Below, piece by piece: positions 17,620-26,725 of a stretch of DNA of 64,000 nt. The DNA lies in assembly GCF_000467185.1 (NCBI RefSeq), contig NZ_BATM01000019.1, positions 98,133 to 162,132 of the forward strand, written 5' to 3'. Origin of the DNA: Vibrio ezurae NBRC 102218 (GTDB taxonomy: Bacteria > Pseudomonadota > Gammaproteobacteria > Enterobacterales > Vibrionaceae). Each line of letters starts with the position of its first letter. Within the stretch, counting starts at the first letter, position 1. The notes beneath the pieces were generated by a model, which worked only from the letters and a program-made list of their open reading frames with translations, was not told the DNA's origin and did no database searches. The translations under genes were made by a program, and so were the position numbers.

Positions 17620-18343
17620 AGCACTGTTATTTGACAAAGACGGTACCTTACTCGAATTTCATAACATGTGGCTCAATGTTGCGCGCGCCGCCTGTGAGCA
17701 AGTTAAAGCGTATAGCGAGCAGCACAATGCCAACTCAGATGTGACCAGTAGTGAGCTTTTATTAGCGATTGGCGTTGAAGGGGATGTGGTTGATAACTAT
17801 GGATTATTGGCCTCAAACCCTGTGGAAGATACCGCACTGGTGTGGTTTGAACTGCTGAAACCTAAAGTGACGTTAGTAGAATTTACCCAGATCACTAAAC
17901 TGGCCTTTAATGAGCAAGTGGAACAAAACCCGCAGTGGATCGAGGCTTTGCCGGGCATTGGTGACAAGCTGAGCCAGTTAAAACAGCAAGGTATGTTGCT
18001 TGGCGTGGCCACAGCAGACACTAAAGATTCCACTCTTTATACCTTACAGCAATCGGGGTTAGAGGGGCTGTTTGACTATGTCGGCTATTCCGATGGTGAT
18101 ATTGAACCAAAACCGGCTCCAGCACTGCTCAATGCGTTTTGCGAGCAGTGCGGAATAAAGCCTCACGAAGTGATTATGTTTGGCGATACGGTATCGGACA
18201 TGGAATTTGGTCGCAATGCGGGCGCAAAAAACGTCGGTGTATTAACCGGTACGGCGCAGCAACATGAGCTAGAGCCGATGGCGGATATTGTGATTGCTTC
18301 GGTGGCGGATTTTAACCCGACCGAATTTAACGAATTGATTTAA
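17606..18343 (+). CDS. HAD family phosphatase (phosphoglycolate-phosphatase-like)
   Basis: A 245-aa haloacid-dehalogenase hydrolase. Motif I is LLFDKDGTLL (nucleophile D and general acid D two residues on), motif II is GVATAD (threonine), and motifs III/IV are KPAP and MFGDTVSDMEFGRNAG. The helical cap between motifs I and II is C1-type, as in Gph. Start is GTG at 17606, inside the end of the PHP gene, so translation is coupled. In context it would release inorganic phosphate from the monoester made by the PHP enzyme (inference). Confidence 0.87.
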   Translation: MTKYKALLFDKDGTLLEFHNMWLNVARAACEQVKAYSEQHNANSDVTSSELLLAIGVEGDVVDNYGLLASNPVEDTALVWFELLKPKVTLVEFTQITKLAFNEQVEQNPQWIEALPGIGDKLSQLKQQGMLLGVATADTKDSTLYTLQQSGLEGLFDYVGYSDGDIEPKPAPALLNAFCEQCGIKPHEVIMFGDTVSDMEFGRNAGAKNVGVLTGTAQQHELEPMADIVIASVADFNPTEFNELI

Positions 18344-18352
18344 GGGTAGACC

Positions 18353-19495
18353 ATGGCTGAAGTAACACTAAAAGGGGTAGAGAAAACCTACCCAAATGGC
18401 TTTAAAGCGGTGCACGGCATCAACCTTAATATTCGTGAAGGTGAGTTTATGGTGTTTGTAGGTCCGTCTGGCTGTGCCAAATCTACTACTTTACGTATGA
18501 TTGCAGGGCTGGAAGATATTTCAGGCGGCGACATTTATATTGGCGATAAGCGGGTAAATGATCTGCCTCCAAAAGATCGTGGCATCTCTATGGTGTTCCA
18601 AAACTATGCGTTGTATCCGCACATGTCTGTTTACGACAATATGGCGTTTGGCTTAAAACAGCAAAAACTGCCTAAAGACGAGATACAAGAGCGTATCGCA
18701 GTGGCGGCTAAAACCTTAGATATTGAACATTTATTGGATAATAAACCCGGCGAAATGTCCGGCGGGCAAAGACAGCGCGTAGCACTAGGACGCGCTATGG
18801 TGCGCAAGCCGGATGTATTTTTGTTTGATGAGCCATTGTCGAATTTAGACGCTAAATTACGCGTGTCTACGCGAGTGAGCATTTCACAGCTGCACAGTGA
18901 TTTAAAGCGAGAAGGGCAAAATGCCACCATGATCTATGTGACCCATGATCAGGTGGAAGCGATGACACTCGGCGATCGTATTTGCGTGTTAAATCAAGGC
19001 AAAATCATGCAGGTGGATACGCCGATGAACCTGTATCAATACCCTGCGAATAAGTTTGTGGCAGGCTTTATTGGCTCTCCGGCAATGAACCTAATTAAAA
19101 GCAAAATTATTGAGATTGACGGGGTGATGAGCGTCGAGTCTGAAAGTGGGGTTTGTTGGCAATTACCGCAAGATAAGCAAGCCATTGCGCGAGATAAAAT
19201 CGGTCAGTGGGTGTGGTTTGGGGTGCGTCCAGAGCATATTCAATTGGCGCATCAAGACGATGATTTGGCAGTAGCCGTTAACACGCAAACCCATCCAGTC
19301 GATGTGGTGGAATCTATGGGTAACGAGCTGTATTTGTACTTCACAGTCGGTGATGACAAATTGGTGGCGCGCGTGCCGTTTGATGGTCAGCATATTGCAA
19401 AAAGTGGCGATGAAGCCTTATTGCATTTCAATACTGCTCAGTGTCATTTATTTGATTTACATACCGAGCAAAGTCTAGCCTTGAATGCAGACTAG
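18353..19495 (+). CDS. ABC importer ATPase (UgpC/MalK type)
   Basis: A 380-aa ATPase with Q-loop (MVFQNYALYPHM), signature ([14 protein letters not shown]), Walker B ([13 protein letters not shown]), H-loop ([11 protein letters not shown]) and a C-terminal TOBE regulatory domain. The Walker A reads GPSGCAKST: the glycine just before the catalytic lysine is alanine (A42), whereas MalK in this window has GPSGCGKST. The gene follows the HAD gene by 9 bases and completes the importer. A 10-bp hairpin at 19503-19536 follows. The Walker A change may slow but need not abolish ATP hydrolysis. Confidence 0.93.
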   Translation: MAEVTLKGVEKTYPNGFKAVHGINLNIREGEFMVFVGPSGCAKSTTLRMIAGLEDISGGDIYIGDKRVNDLPPKDRGISMVFQNYALYPHMSVYDNMAFGLKQQKLPKDEIQERIAVAAKTLDIEHLLDNKPGEMSGGQRQRVALGRAMVRKPDVFLFDEPLSNLDAKLRVSTRVSISQLHSDLKREGQNATMIYVTHDQVEAMTLGDRICVLNQGKIMQVDTPMNLYQYPANKFVAGFIGSPAMNLIKSKIIEIDGVMSVESESGVCWQLPQDKQAIARDKIGQWVWFGVRPEHIQLAHQDDDLAVAVNTQTHPVDVVESMGNELYLYFTVGDDKLVARVPFDGQHIAKSGDEALLHFNTAQCHLFDLHTEQSLALNAD

Positions 19496-19502
19496 CTTGC
19501 AT

Positions 19503-19536
19503 GGCTCACCTACGCTTACATGCGCCTAGGTGAGCC
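19503..19536. terminator. Hairpin between convergent ABC operon and peptidase gene
   Basis: Stem GGCTCACCTA / TAGGTGAGCC, 10 bp, loop 14. T tracts on either side are weak, so it is a probable bidirectional terminator rather than a strong one. Confidence 0.55.
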
Positions 19537-19568
19537 CTATTACTCTGTTTTTATTTGGCTAAATGGTC

Positions 19569-20675
19569 TTATTTGGTTAAATACGCCATTAAGAACTGCG
19601 AAATCTTACGCATGTCTTCAATAGCAATATACTCTTCAGTGGTGTGTACTTTTGCCATACCTGTAGATAGGTTCACAATGGTTAAGCCTTTTTCCGCAAA
19701 GATATTCGCATCGCTACCGCCACCCGTAGAAGTGACGATAGGCTCAATGTCCAGTTGAGTGAACACTTCTTTGACTGACTGAATATGCGGGTGCGATTCA
19801 GGGATTTGGAACGGGTTGTAGGCGCGACTCGAAACGATATCAATTTTTGCGCCATGCTTAGTTGCTGCCGCTTCAAAAGTCTCGACCATGTGCGACACTT
19901 GCTTCGCCAGTTTACCTTCATCCAAAGAGCGAGCTTCTGCTTCTAGATATAGGCTTGGCATCACGATGTTGGTCGCCTGTCCGCCAGAGACTACGCCGAT
20001 GTTAGCCGTGGTTTCTTCATCAATGCGAGAGAGGTTCATGTTGCTGATAGCATCAGAGGCAACAGTGAGCGCATTGATGCCTTGCTCAGGAGCAAGCCCT
20101 GCGTGAGCCGGTTTACCAGTAATAGTCACTTTTAAGTTTTGCTGACCCGGGGCAACGGCAATGATAGTGCCGATAGGGCCGCCTGAATCTAAAACGATGC
20201 CCACTTCTGATTCAATCTTAGCGCAATCAAATTCTTGTGAGCCACGTAGGCCACCTTCTTCATACACAGTGAACGCGATTTCAATGGTTTTATGCGCAAG
20301 GTTATTCTCTTGCAGGGTTTTTACTGCTTCTAAAATAGCGGCAATGCCTGATTTATCATCACCACCTAAAATGGTTTCGCCATTTGAGCGAATGATGCCA
20401 TCTTCGATGATTGGCTGAATACCGTTACCTGGAGTAACCGTATCCATATGACAGCTAAGTACGATGCTGCCGTCTAGTGTGCCCGGTAATTTTGCATAAA
20501 TGTTGAAGCCATTGGATAGCGTTTCAGGCACGGCAAGGCGCTCTACGCAAAATCCCAACCCTTGCAGTTGTGATTCAATATCAAGGGCAACTTCTTTTTC
20601 GTTACCTGATTCACTATCAATTTTTACTAAATGCAGAAAGTTATCTACTAAACGGTTTTGATCTACTTGTGTCAT
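19569..20675 (-). CDS. M20 family metallopeptidase, PepT-like
   Basis: A 368-aa dizinc peptidase of the M20/PepT2 group. Metal and catalytic motifs: LSCHMDTV (H and D ligands), LGGDDKSG (bridging D), YEEGGLRG (catalytic E-E pair), DSGG, and the distal H in MAKVHTTEE. The dimerisation lid between them is present (GKPAHAGLAPEQGINA). PepT cleaves tripeptides in the cytoplasm. ATG at 20675 follows AGAAG and is preferred to an upstream ATG at 20699. An FNR-type box lies 60-74 bases upstream, in keeping with anaerobic induction of pepT in enterobacteria. Confidence 0.9.
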   Translation of the reverse strand: MTQVDQNRLVDNFLHLVKIDSESGNEKEVALDIESQLQGLGFCVERLAVPETLSNGFNIYAKLPGTLDGSIVLSCHMDTVTPGNGIQPIIEDGIIRSNGETILGGDDKSGIAAILEAVKTLQENNLAHKTIEIAFTVYEEGGLRGSQEFDCAKIESEVGIVLDSGGPIGTIIAVAPGQQNLKVTITGKPAHAGLAPEQGINALTVASDAISNMNLSRIDEETTANIGVVSGGQATNIVMPSLYLEAEARSLDEGKLAKQVSHMVETFEAAATKHGAKIDIVSSRAYNPFQIPESHPHIQSVKEVFTQLDIEPIVTSTGGGSDANIFAEKGLTIVNLSTGMAKVHTTEEYIAIEDMRKISQFLMAYLTK

Positions 20676-20735
20676 TGAATTACTTCTATATCTATTCATG
20701 AGCGCCTAGTTACCCATATTGCGTAGCGCTCATTC

Positions 20736-20749
20736 TTGATTTAGATCAA
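20736..20749 (-). promoter_or_regulatory. FNR-type box upstream of PepT-like gene
   Basis: TTGAT-TTAG-ATCAA, a perfect match to the FNR consensus TTGATNNNNATCAA, centred about 67 bases before the peptidase start codon and between it and the end of nhaD. A start site about 41 bases downstream would fit a class II activated promoter. Confidence 0.65.
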
Positions 20750-20763
20750 TTTCAATTCCGATT

Positions 20764-22203
20764 TTAAAACAGATGCCCGTTAATCCATAAATGTGTGACG
20801 ATGCTAGCAGCGTAACCTAAGGCAATTACGGGCATCCATTTTAAATGACCAAAGAAAGTATATTTGCCGTGCGCGGCGCCCATTAATGCCACTCCCGCCG
20901 CAGAGCCGATGGAGAGCAAGCTTCCTCCTACACCTGCGGTTAAAGTTACTAACAACCAGTTACCCATAGAAAGCTCTGGTTGCATGGTTAATATGGCAAA
21001 CATCACCGGAATGTTATCGACAATAGCGGATAACACGCCAACCATTACGTTCGCCCAAATAGGGTCCCATTGGGTATACATGATTTCAGATACTAGCCCT
21101 AAATAGCCTAGCAAGCTCAATCCACCGACACACATAACTACGCCGTAGAAAAAGAGTAGCGTGTCCCACTCAGCGTGCGACACACGTCGAAATACATCAA
21201 ATGGCACTACCGAACCTAAACGTTGTAGTGCCGCTTCATCATGGCGAGCTTCTGCTAATGCTCTTTTCTTCGCCAGCGAACTTGGCAGAGTTTTGCGTAA
21301 GAAAAAGCCGAAGAATTGCAAATAGGCCAGTCCCATCATCATGCCAATAACAGGAGGGAAGTGGAATAATCCGTGAAAGGCAACCGCAGTGGCAATGGTT
21401 AAAATAAACAAGCACACGATGCGGCGCGCGCCACGCTTTAATTCCACATGTTCATGCACAGTATCGGGCTGAGTAGTCGGCACAAATAAAGACATGATGA
21501 CGGCAGGGATGATGTAGTTCACCACCGATGGCACAAACAAGGTTAAGAACTGTTCAAAATTGACGTGGCCTGCCTGCCATACCATCAGTGTTGTAATATC
21601 GCCAAAGGGACTAAATGCCCCGCCGGCATTGGCGGCAATCACGATATTAACGCAGGCAATGTTAATGAATTTATAGTTCGTCCCACCAACCTTCATGACC
21701 ACAGCGCACATTAATAGCGCGGTGGTGAGGTTATCGGCGATGGGGGAGATAAAGAAGGACAAGATCCCGGTCAGCCAAAATAGAGAACGCAAGTTAAAGC
21801 CTTTGCTGACCATCCATGATTGCAGTGAGTCAAACAGGCGACGCTCTTCCATTGCGCTGATGTAGGTCATGGCGACCAGTAAGAATAGCAGCAGCTCGGA
21901 ATACTCTAATAAATTGTGGTCAAGTGCACTCTTGGCAATATCAATCTCTCCGAGCCTTAAAAAAGTGAAGCCAATTAAAATCCAAATCAGTCCGGCTGCC
22001 AATAACACGGGCTTTGATTTTCTCAGCTTTAGCACCTCTTCACCCATTACCAAACAATAAGCAATGGCAAAAATAAACAGTGCCAGATAGCCGACGCCAG
22101 ATTGAGTGAGATCGGGCGTGCTATGGCTGGTGGCCGCAAAGCTTAATGGAGAAAAGAATAGGGATAGAAATGCCAGAAATAATATGGACGAATAAGACTT
22201 CAC
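20764..22203 (-). CDS. nhaD: Na+/H+ antiporter NhaD
   Basis: A 479-aa inner-membrane antiporter of the NhaD/ArsB-like superfamily with a cleavable-looking hydrophobic N-terminus and about 12 further helices. Family segments include SFFISPIADNLTTALLM (conserved Asp-Asn-Leu-Thr), NAGGAFSPFGDITTLM, and SAIVDNIPVMFA plus SIGSAAGVALMG. NhaD in Vibrio exports sodium or lithium at alkaline pH. The start is GTG at 22201-22203, preceded by AAGGAG 5 bases upstream; a longer frame to 22236 lacks a ribosome site. Divergent from the kef genes, it forms a cation-homeostasis locus. Confidence 0.94.
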   Translation of the reverse strand: MKSYSSILFLAFLSLFFSPLSFAATSHSTPDLTQSGVGYLALFIFAIAYCLVMGEEVLKLRKSKPVLLAAGLIWILIGFTFLRLGEIDIAKSALDHNLLEYSELLLFLLVAMTYISAMEERRLFDSLQSWMVSKGFNLRSLFWLTGILSFFISPIADNLTTALLMCAVVMKVGGTNYKFINIACVNIVIAANAGGAFSPFGDITTLMVWQAGHVNFEQFLTLFVPSVVNYIIPAVIMSLFVPTTQPDTVHEHVELKRGARRIVCLFILTIATAVAFHGLFHFPPVIGMMMGLAYLQFFGFFLRKTLPSSLAKKRALAEARHDEAALQRLGSVVPFDVFRRVSHAEWDTLLFFYGVVMCVGGLSLLGYLGLVSEIMYTQWDPIWANVMVGVLSAIVDNIPVMFAILTMQPELSMGNWLLVTLTAGVGGSLLSIGSAAGVALMGAAHGKYTFFGHLKWMPVIALGYAASIVTHLWINGHLF

Positions 22204-22515
22204 TGCGACTCCTTGCAGACAATACCTTGCGGACAATAAATCAGTATTGATAGTGGCTTTTGATTGACTATGCTGTAATAGTCACGTGTAACAGTAATTA
22301 ACAAAAGCAACAAGTTTCACATAGCCTAAACCTGAAACCAAAACAATAGCTTGCGGTGGATCACTTTTTACGAACTCAAATGAAATAACTTGGTTAACCT
22401 TTGGTTTTTATTTGGTTAATGCTAAGTGTTGCTTTGATTGATGCAAAGTGCGGTTTATTGAAAAGTGTTTGTGTTTTATTTCAGTGATTTGAATGGATAA
22501 AGAATAAGGGATTTT
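22204..22515. other. Divergent promoter region between nhaD and kef genes
   Basis: About 310 bases, AT-rich toward the kef side, with repeated TTTGGTT and TTGATTGA-like stretches. It must contain promoters in both directions but no operator or riboswitch was recognised. Confidence 0.4.
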
Positions 22516-23199
22516 ATGAATCAACCAGTCGATAGCTATAATGCAGAAGCGTCAAAAAAACGCGTTTTATTGCTATTTGCGCATCCTTCGCAAGGGCGCT
22601 CAGAAGTGAATGTCGAATTGTTTAAACTCGCTAACACCATTACTGGTGTGACGTGCGTTGATTTATATCGAGACTATCCTAAATACGACATCGATATTGA
22701 GCGAGAACAACAGCGACTGCGAGAGCATGATGTGGTGATCTTTCAGTTCCCTTTATATTGGTATTCAACCCCCTCAATTCTTAAAGAGTGGCAAGATTTG
22801 GTTTTAGAATACAACTTTGCCTACGGCCCTAAAGGGACTGCGTTACACGGTAAGCGTTTGTTGTGCGCCATTACCGCAGGTGGCAAAGAACAGGCATATC
22901 AATGTGATGGCTACATCCATTACACCATTCGAGAACTGCTGCACCCTATAGAGCAAACTGCCTCATTAATTGGCATGCAATATTGGGCGCCGTTTGTATT
23001 GTTTGGCGCAAGAACCGCGGTTGAAGAAGGGCGGGTGAGCGAGCATTTACAGCAGTGGCAATTACTGCTACATGCCATCGTTGAAGACAAGGTGGATCTT
23101 GAAAAAGCGGGTCGGTTACCTCAATTAAGTGGGCATTTATTAGAATCAGCATTGTTATCTAGCGTTGATGCAGAGCCACAAACAAAGGGAGAGGTGTAA
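22516..23199 (+). CDS. KefF/KefG-type NAD(P)H oxidoreductase, Kef ancillary protein
   Basis: A 227-aa flavodoxin-like quinone reductase family protein. It begins its fold with KRVLLLFAHPSQGRSEVN, and has FQFPLYWYSTPSILKEWQDLV (FMN-side helix) and ITAGGKEQAYQ, all typical of KefF/KefG/MdaB relatives. These subunits bind the cytosolic face of KefC/KefB and are needed for full potassium efflux. Its stop overlaps the start of the kef channel gene (TAATG), so the pair is translationally coupled. RBS AAGGG sits 5 bases before ATG. Confidence 0.9.
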   Translation: MNQPVDSYNAEASKKRVLLLFAHPSQGRSEVNVELFKLANTITGVTCVDLYRDYPKYDIDIEREQQRLREHDVVIFQFPLYWYSTPSILKEWQDLVLEYNFAYGPKGTALHGKRLLCAITAGGKEQAYQCDGYIHYTIRELLHPIEQTASLIGMQYWAPFVLFGARTAVEEGRVSEHLQQWQLLLHAIVEDKVDLEKAGRLPQLSGHLLESALLSSVDAEPQTKGEV

Positions 23200-25124
23200 T
23201 GACTGGATATTTCTTACAGGCATTTATCTATCTAATTGCGGCTGTCATTGCAGTGCCGATTGCTAAGCGTCTTGGTTTAGGTTCGGTGTTGGGTTACTTA
23301 ATTGCAGGGGTCGTAATTGGGCCTATTACCGGTCTGGTGGGCGCAGAGACGGCAACTATTCAGCACTTCGCGGAATTTGGCGTCGTTATGATGCTGTTTT
23401 TGGTCGGGCTAGAGCTAGAACCTAAGATGCTGTGGAACATGCGCAATCGCCTAGTGGGGCTTGGCGGGATTCAAGTGGCGGGCACTGCGGGCATAGTAAT
23501 GGCTATTGCGTTGATGTTAGAGGTGCAGTGGTCGATTGCGCTGGCGATCGGTCTTATTTTCTGCCTCTCATCTACTGCTATTGTGCTGCAAACCTTTAGC
23601 GAAAAAGGATTGAGTAAAACTCAAGGCGGGCAAAACGCTTTCTCGGTATTGCTGTTTCAAGATATCGCCGTGATTCCTATGTTGGCGTTTATTCCGTTAC
23701 TTGCCTTGCCTGAACTGATTACTGCCGCGCAATCGGCAGTGGTCGAAAGCGCAAACCATCACCCTGAACTGAGTTTAGTTGCCGGACTTCCGGGTTGGGC
23801 GTATGGATTAGTGATCACCGCTTCTATTGTGGCGGTCGTCGTAGGAGGGCACTTTATTAGCCGTCCACTGTTTCGTTTTGTGGCTTCATCCGGCTTGCGC
23901 GAGATTTTTACCGCTACAGCACTGATGCTAGTGATTGGCATAGCCGCGCTTATGGGATTAGTCGGTTTGTCACCTGCGCTAGGTACATTTTTAGCTGGGG
24001 TAGTGCTGGCAAACAGTGAGTTTAGGCATGAATTAGAGTCCAATATCGAGCCGTTTAAAGGCTTATTGTTAGGGCTGTTTTTTATTACCGTCGGTGCGGG
24101 CATCAACTTTGCTATTTTGTTCGATGATTTCTTGCTTATTTTGGGGTTAACACTGGGCTTAATGCTGCTTAAAGGCGTTGTTTTATGGTGTCTCGCAGTT
24201 GTCTTTAAAATAAAAGGGGTTAATCGCTGGCTGTTTGCACTAAGTCTTGCGCAAGCTGGGGAGTTTGGGTTTGTACTGCTTAGCTTTACTGTGCAAAACA
24301 ATGTACTGCCTAGCGATATTGCGAGTACCTTGTCCTTGGTTGTGGCGCTGTCGATGTTCTTTACGCCTGGCTTATTCATTGTTTATGAAAAAATCATTGT
24401 GCCGCGATTTGAAAAGCAAACCAATCAAGGCGAACAAGATGTGATTGATGAACAAGGCAAAGTGATTATTGCAGGGGTCGGGCGCTTCGGCCAGATAGTG
24501 AACCGACTGCTAGTCAATAATGGTGTTGAAACGGTAGTGCTGGATCATCAAGCAACGCAGGTCAGTAACTTACGTAAAATAGGCACTAAAACCTTCTTTG
24601 GCGATGCCACTAAACCGGATCTGCTACACACCGCAGGCATAGAGCAGGCCAGAGCGTTAGTGGTTGCCATTGACAATCAGGAGTCGTCAGTACAATTGGT
24701 GAAATATGTTCGGCACACCTATCCGCAAGTTAAAGTTATTGCCCGAGCCTTTGACCGTGGGCACTTTTATCAACTGCGTCAAGCGGGCGCTCATCATATC
24801 GAAAGTGAAACCTTCCACTCTGCGCTAGAAGTAGGCACCGTCGCGTTGCGTTGTATGGGTTTTCACCCTTTTCAAATAGAACAACAACGTCATTCTTATA
24901 TTTACGTAGAGAAACAGAGCTCAGATGAATTATATAATGCTTGGTTGGATGATTCTGAGGGTGAGCGTTACGACAATAACTTCATCAAGCTGTTTATTGA
25001 GCTTGAAGATAAAATACGTGATGCCATGGGCTCAGATCGTCATGACGGTGATTCGCGCGCTGAAAGAGGGTGGACGCCACCACCAAAAGGCTATGCAGAC
25101 CAATTTGAGGATAAGCTTGAGTGA
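23199..25124 (+). CDS. kefB: Glutathione-regulated K+ efflux transporter, KefB/KefC type
   Basis: A 641-aa CPA2 transporter: about 12 membrane helices (residues 1-390, including GSVLGYLIAGVVIGP and the FLVGLELEP motif), then a soluble RCK/TrkA-N domain (about 415-540) with the nucleotide-binding GVGRFGQIVNRLL and an acidic residue at the end of beta 2 (VVLDHQ). The C-terminal tail is charged. Kef systems open on glutathione adducts to acidify the cytoplasm during electrophile stress. The KefB versus KefC label is uncertain. It overlaps the MFS gene downstream by four bases (GTGA). Confidence 0.9.
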   Translation: MTGYFLQAFIYLIAAVIAVPIAKRLGLGSVLGYLIAGVVIGPITGLVGAETATIQHFAEFGVVMMLFLVGLELEPKMLWNMRNRLVGLGGIQVAGTAGIVMAIALMLEVQWSIALAIGLIFCLSSTAIVLQTFSEKGLSKTQGGQNAFSVLLFQDIAVIPMLAFIPLLALPELITAAQSAVVESANHHPELSLVAGLPGWAYGLVITASIVAVVVGGHFISRPLFRFVASSGLREIFTATALMLVIGIAALMGLVGLSPALGTFLAGVVLANSEFRHELESNIEPFKGLLLGLFFITVGAGINFAILFDDFLLILGLTLGLMLLKGVVLWCLAVVFKIKGVNRWLFALSLAQAGEFGFVLLSFTVQNNVLPSDIASTLSLVVALSMFFTPGLFIVYEKIIVPRFEKQTNQGEQDVIDEQGKVIIAGVGRFGQIVNRLLVNNGVETVVLDHQATQVSNLRKIGTKTFFGDATKPDLLHTAGIEQARALVVAIDNQESSVQLVKYVRHTYPQVKVIARAFDRGHFYQLRQAGAHHIESETFHSALEVGTVALRCMGFHPFQIEQQRHSYIYVEKQSSDELYNAWLDDSEGERYDNNFIKLFIELEDKIRDAMGSDRHDGDSRAERGWTPPPKGYADQFEDKLE

Positions 25125-26305
25125 TAAATAACAAATCGTGGCAAACACCAAAGAATTTCTTAATTCTAATCTCGATTATTGTGCCAGTGGCATTTTCAAG
25201 CTGGATGGCACTGTTAAATAACTTTGTGATTGAAAAAGCCCATTTTAACGGTGCAGATATTGGTTTGCTACAAAGCGTTCGTGAGATCCCGGGCTTTTTA
25301 GCCTTTAGTGTTGTATTTGTGCTGTTGTTTATTCGCGAGCAAAAATTCATGTTACTGGCCTTGGTGATGCTTGGCCTTGGCACATTGTTAACAGGCTTTT
25401 TTCCTAGTGTCACTGGGTTACTGCTGACCACATTATTAATGTCGAGCGGCTTTCACTATTTTGAAACGCTAAAGCAATCACTGTCATTGCAATGGCTGTC
25501 CAAAGAAGAAGCGCCAGAAATGCTCGGCAAGATGATCTCTATTGGAGCACTGGCTTCATTGATCACTTACGGCGCATTGTGGGTGATGTTGCAAGTGCTT
25601 AAATTGGATTACGCTACGGTCTACGCCATTACGGGTGGCATTACTGTTATATTAGTTGCAGTAATGGCCTGTTGCTTCCCTCAATTTAAAACCGATACCG
25701 TGCAAAATAAAAAGCTAATTCTAAGAAAACGCTATTGGCTTTACTACGCGCTTACCTTTATGAGCGGAGCGCGTCGTCAGATATTTACCGTATTCGCGGG
25801 CTTCTTAATGGTAGAGAAGTTTGGCTATTCGGCTGCGGATATAGCCCTACTGTTTTTGATTAATTACTCGTTTAACTTTTTGTTCGCCAAGAAAATTGGT
25901 CGTTTGATCGGTAAAATCGGTGAGCGAAAATCCATGATGTTTGAATATGTTGGCTTGATTTGCGTCTTCATTGGTTACGCAGTTGTAAAAGAAGCACACT
26001 GGGCTGCCGCTTTATACGTGGTTGATCATCTCTTTTTTGCCTTAGCGTTAGCCATCAAAACTTATTTCCAGAAAATTGCCGACCCTGCAGACATGGCCTC
26101 GACAGCCGGAGTCAGCTTCACCATAAATCATATCGCTGCGGTTGTTATTCCGGTGACCTTTGGCATCATTTGGCTAACTTCACCATCGCTAGTATTTGTG
26201 ATTGGCGCAGCAATGGCAGGGGTTTCTTTGCTATTGTCCTTGAATATTCCAGCCCATCCAACAGAGGGAAATGAAGTGAGATTTCTTCATTGGGGTAAGG
26301 CTTAA
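25121..26305 (+). CDS. Major facilitator superfamily transporter in the kef operon
   Basis: A 394-aa protein with 11-12 hydrophobic helices and MFS-like central loop (QFKTDTVQNKKLILRKRYW). GTG start overlaps the kef stop codon, so it is co-translated with the potassium efflux system. Substrate cannot be inferred; the coupling suggests a role in electrophile or ion stress (inference). The 3' end of this gene and its hairpin recur in decayed form at about 28240-28350. Confidence 0.82.
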   Translation: MINNKSWQTPKNFLILISIIVPVAFSSWMALLNNFVIEKAHFNGADIGLLQSVREIPGFLAFSVVFVLLFIREQKFMLLALVMLGLGTLLTGFFPSVTGLLLTTLLMSSGFHYFETLKQSLSLQWLSKEEAPEMLGKMISIGALASLITYGALWVMLQVLKLDYATVYAITGGITVILVAVMACCFPQFKTDTVQNKKLILRKRYWLYYALTFMSGARRQIFTVFAGFLMVEKFGYSAADIALLFLINYSFNFLFAKKIGRLIGKIGERKSMMFEYVGLICVFIGYAVVKEAHWAAALYVVDHLFFALALAIKTYFQKIADPADMASTAGVSFTINHIAAVVIPVTFGIIWLTSPSLVFVIGAAMAGVSLLLSLNIPAHPTEGNEVRFLHWGKA

Positions 26306-26340
26306 TTCATAGAAAGACATGGTGCTTTGAAGTTGTAGTC

Positions 26341-26361
26341 GCTCCCTCTGGACGGGGGAGC
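26341..26361 (+). terminator. Hairpin after the kef-MFS operon
   Basis: Stem GCTCCC / GGGAGC, 36 bases after the MFS stop. No T tract follows, so termination strength is uncertain. A related hairpin is present in the decayed copy at about 28331-28348. Confidence 0.45.
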
Positions 26362-26423
26362 ATTGAATATAGACGTATTGCTAGAAAAGATACTGTCGTG
26401 TGTTTGATAGTTGCTTACTTTAC

Positions 26424-26725
26424 CTATTGCTTGCTTAACAAGAACTTACATAAATCTCGCTCCTCACCCATAAAATACAAAATATAGATTTTATCAAGCT
26501 CCTGTTTGTAGAAACAAAACAAGGATTAGCCACTACTTCACGGTAATTCAAATGGCTGAGCTCGGGTGGTACACGACCTGATTTTGGGAGCAACTCTAGC
26601 CTTTTAACTTTCTCGAAAACGGATTGTACGAGCAGCTTTGCTGCAACCATATTCTCCAAAGCTATATACTCTGCAATATCGTTTAAATCAGATAACGCTG
26701 GGTCAGTGCAAATTACTTCAGCCAT
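26424..26725 (-). pseudogene. ParE/RelE-type toxin, frameshifted
   Basis: The first 70 residues (MAEVICTDPALSDLNDIAEY... to YREVVANPC) match the ParE family up to strand beta 3. After ANPC the zero frame diverges and stops at 26435. In the neighbouring frame the expected C-terminal sequence continues: FYKQELDKIYILYFMGEERD then LCKFLLSKQ and a TAG at 26424-26426. The span is 302 bases, so one base has been lost near 26515. The catalytic and antitoxin-contacting C-terminus is therefore mutated. The start lies within the last codons of the antitoxin gene. Confidence 0.85.

Noticed and set aside
23759..24379. 206-codon frame antisense to kefB
   Set aside because: Long only because of the codon bias of the opposite gene; low-complexity Asn/Pro/Lys/Ser composition and fully inside a certain gene.
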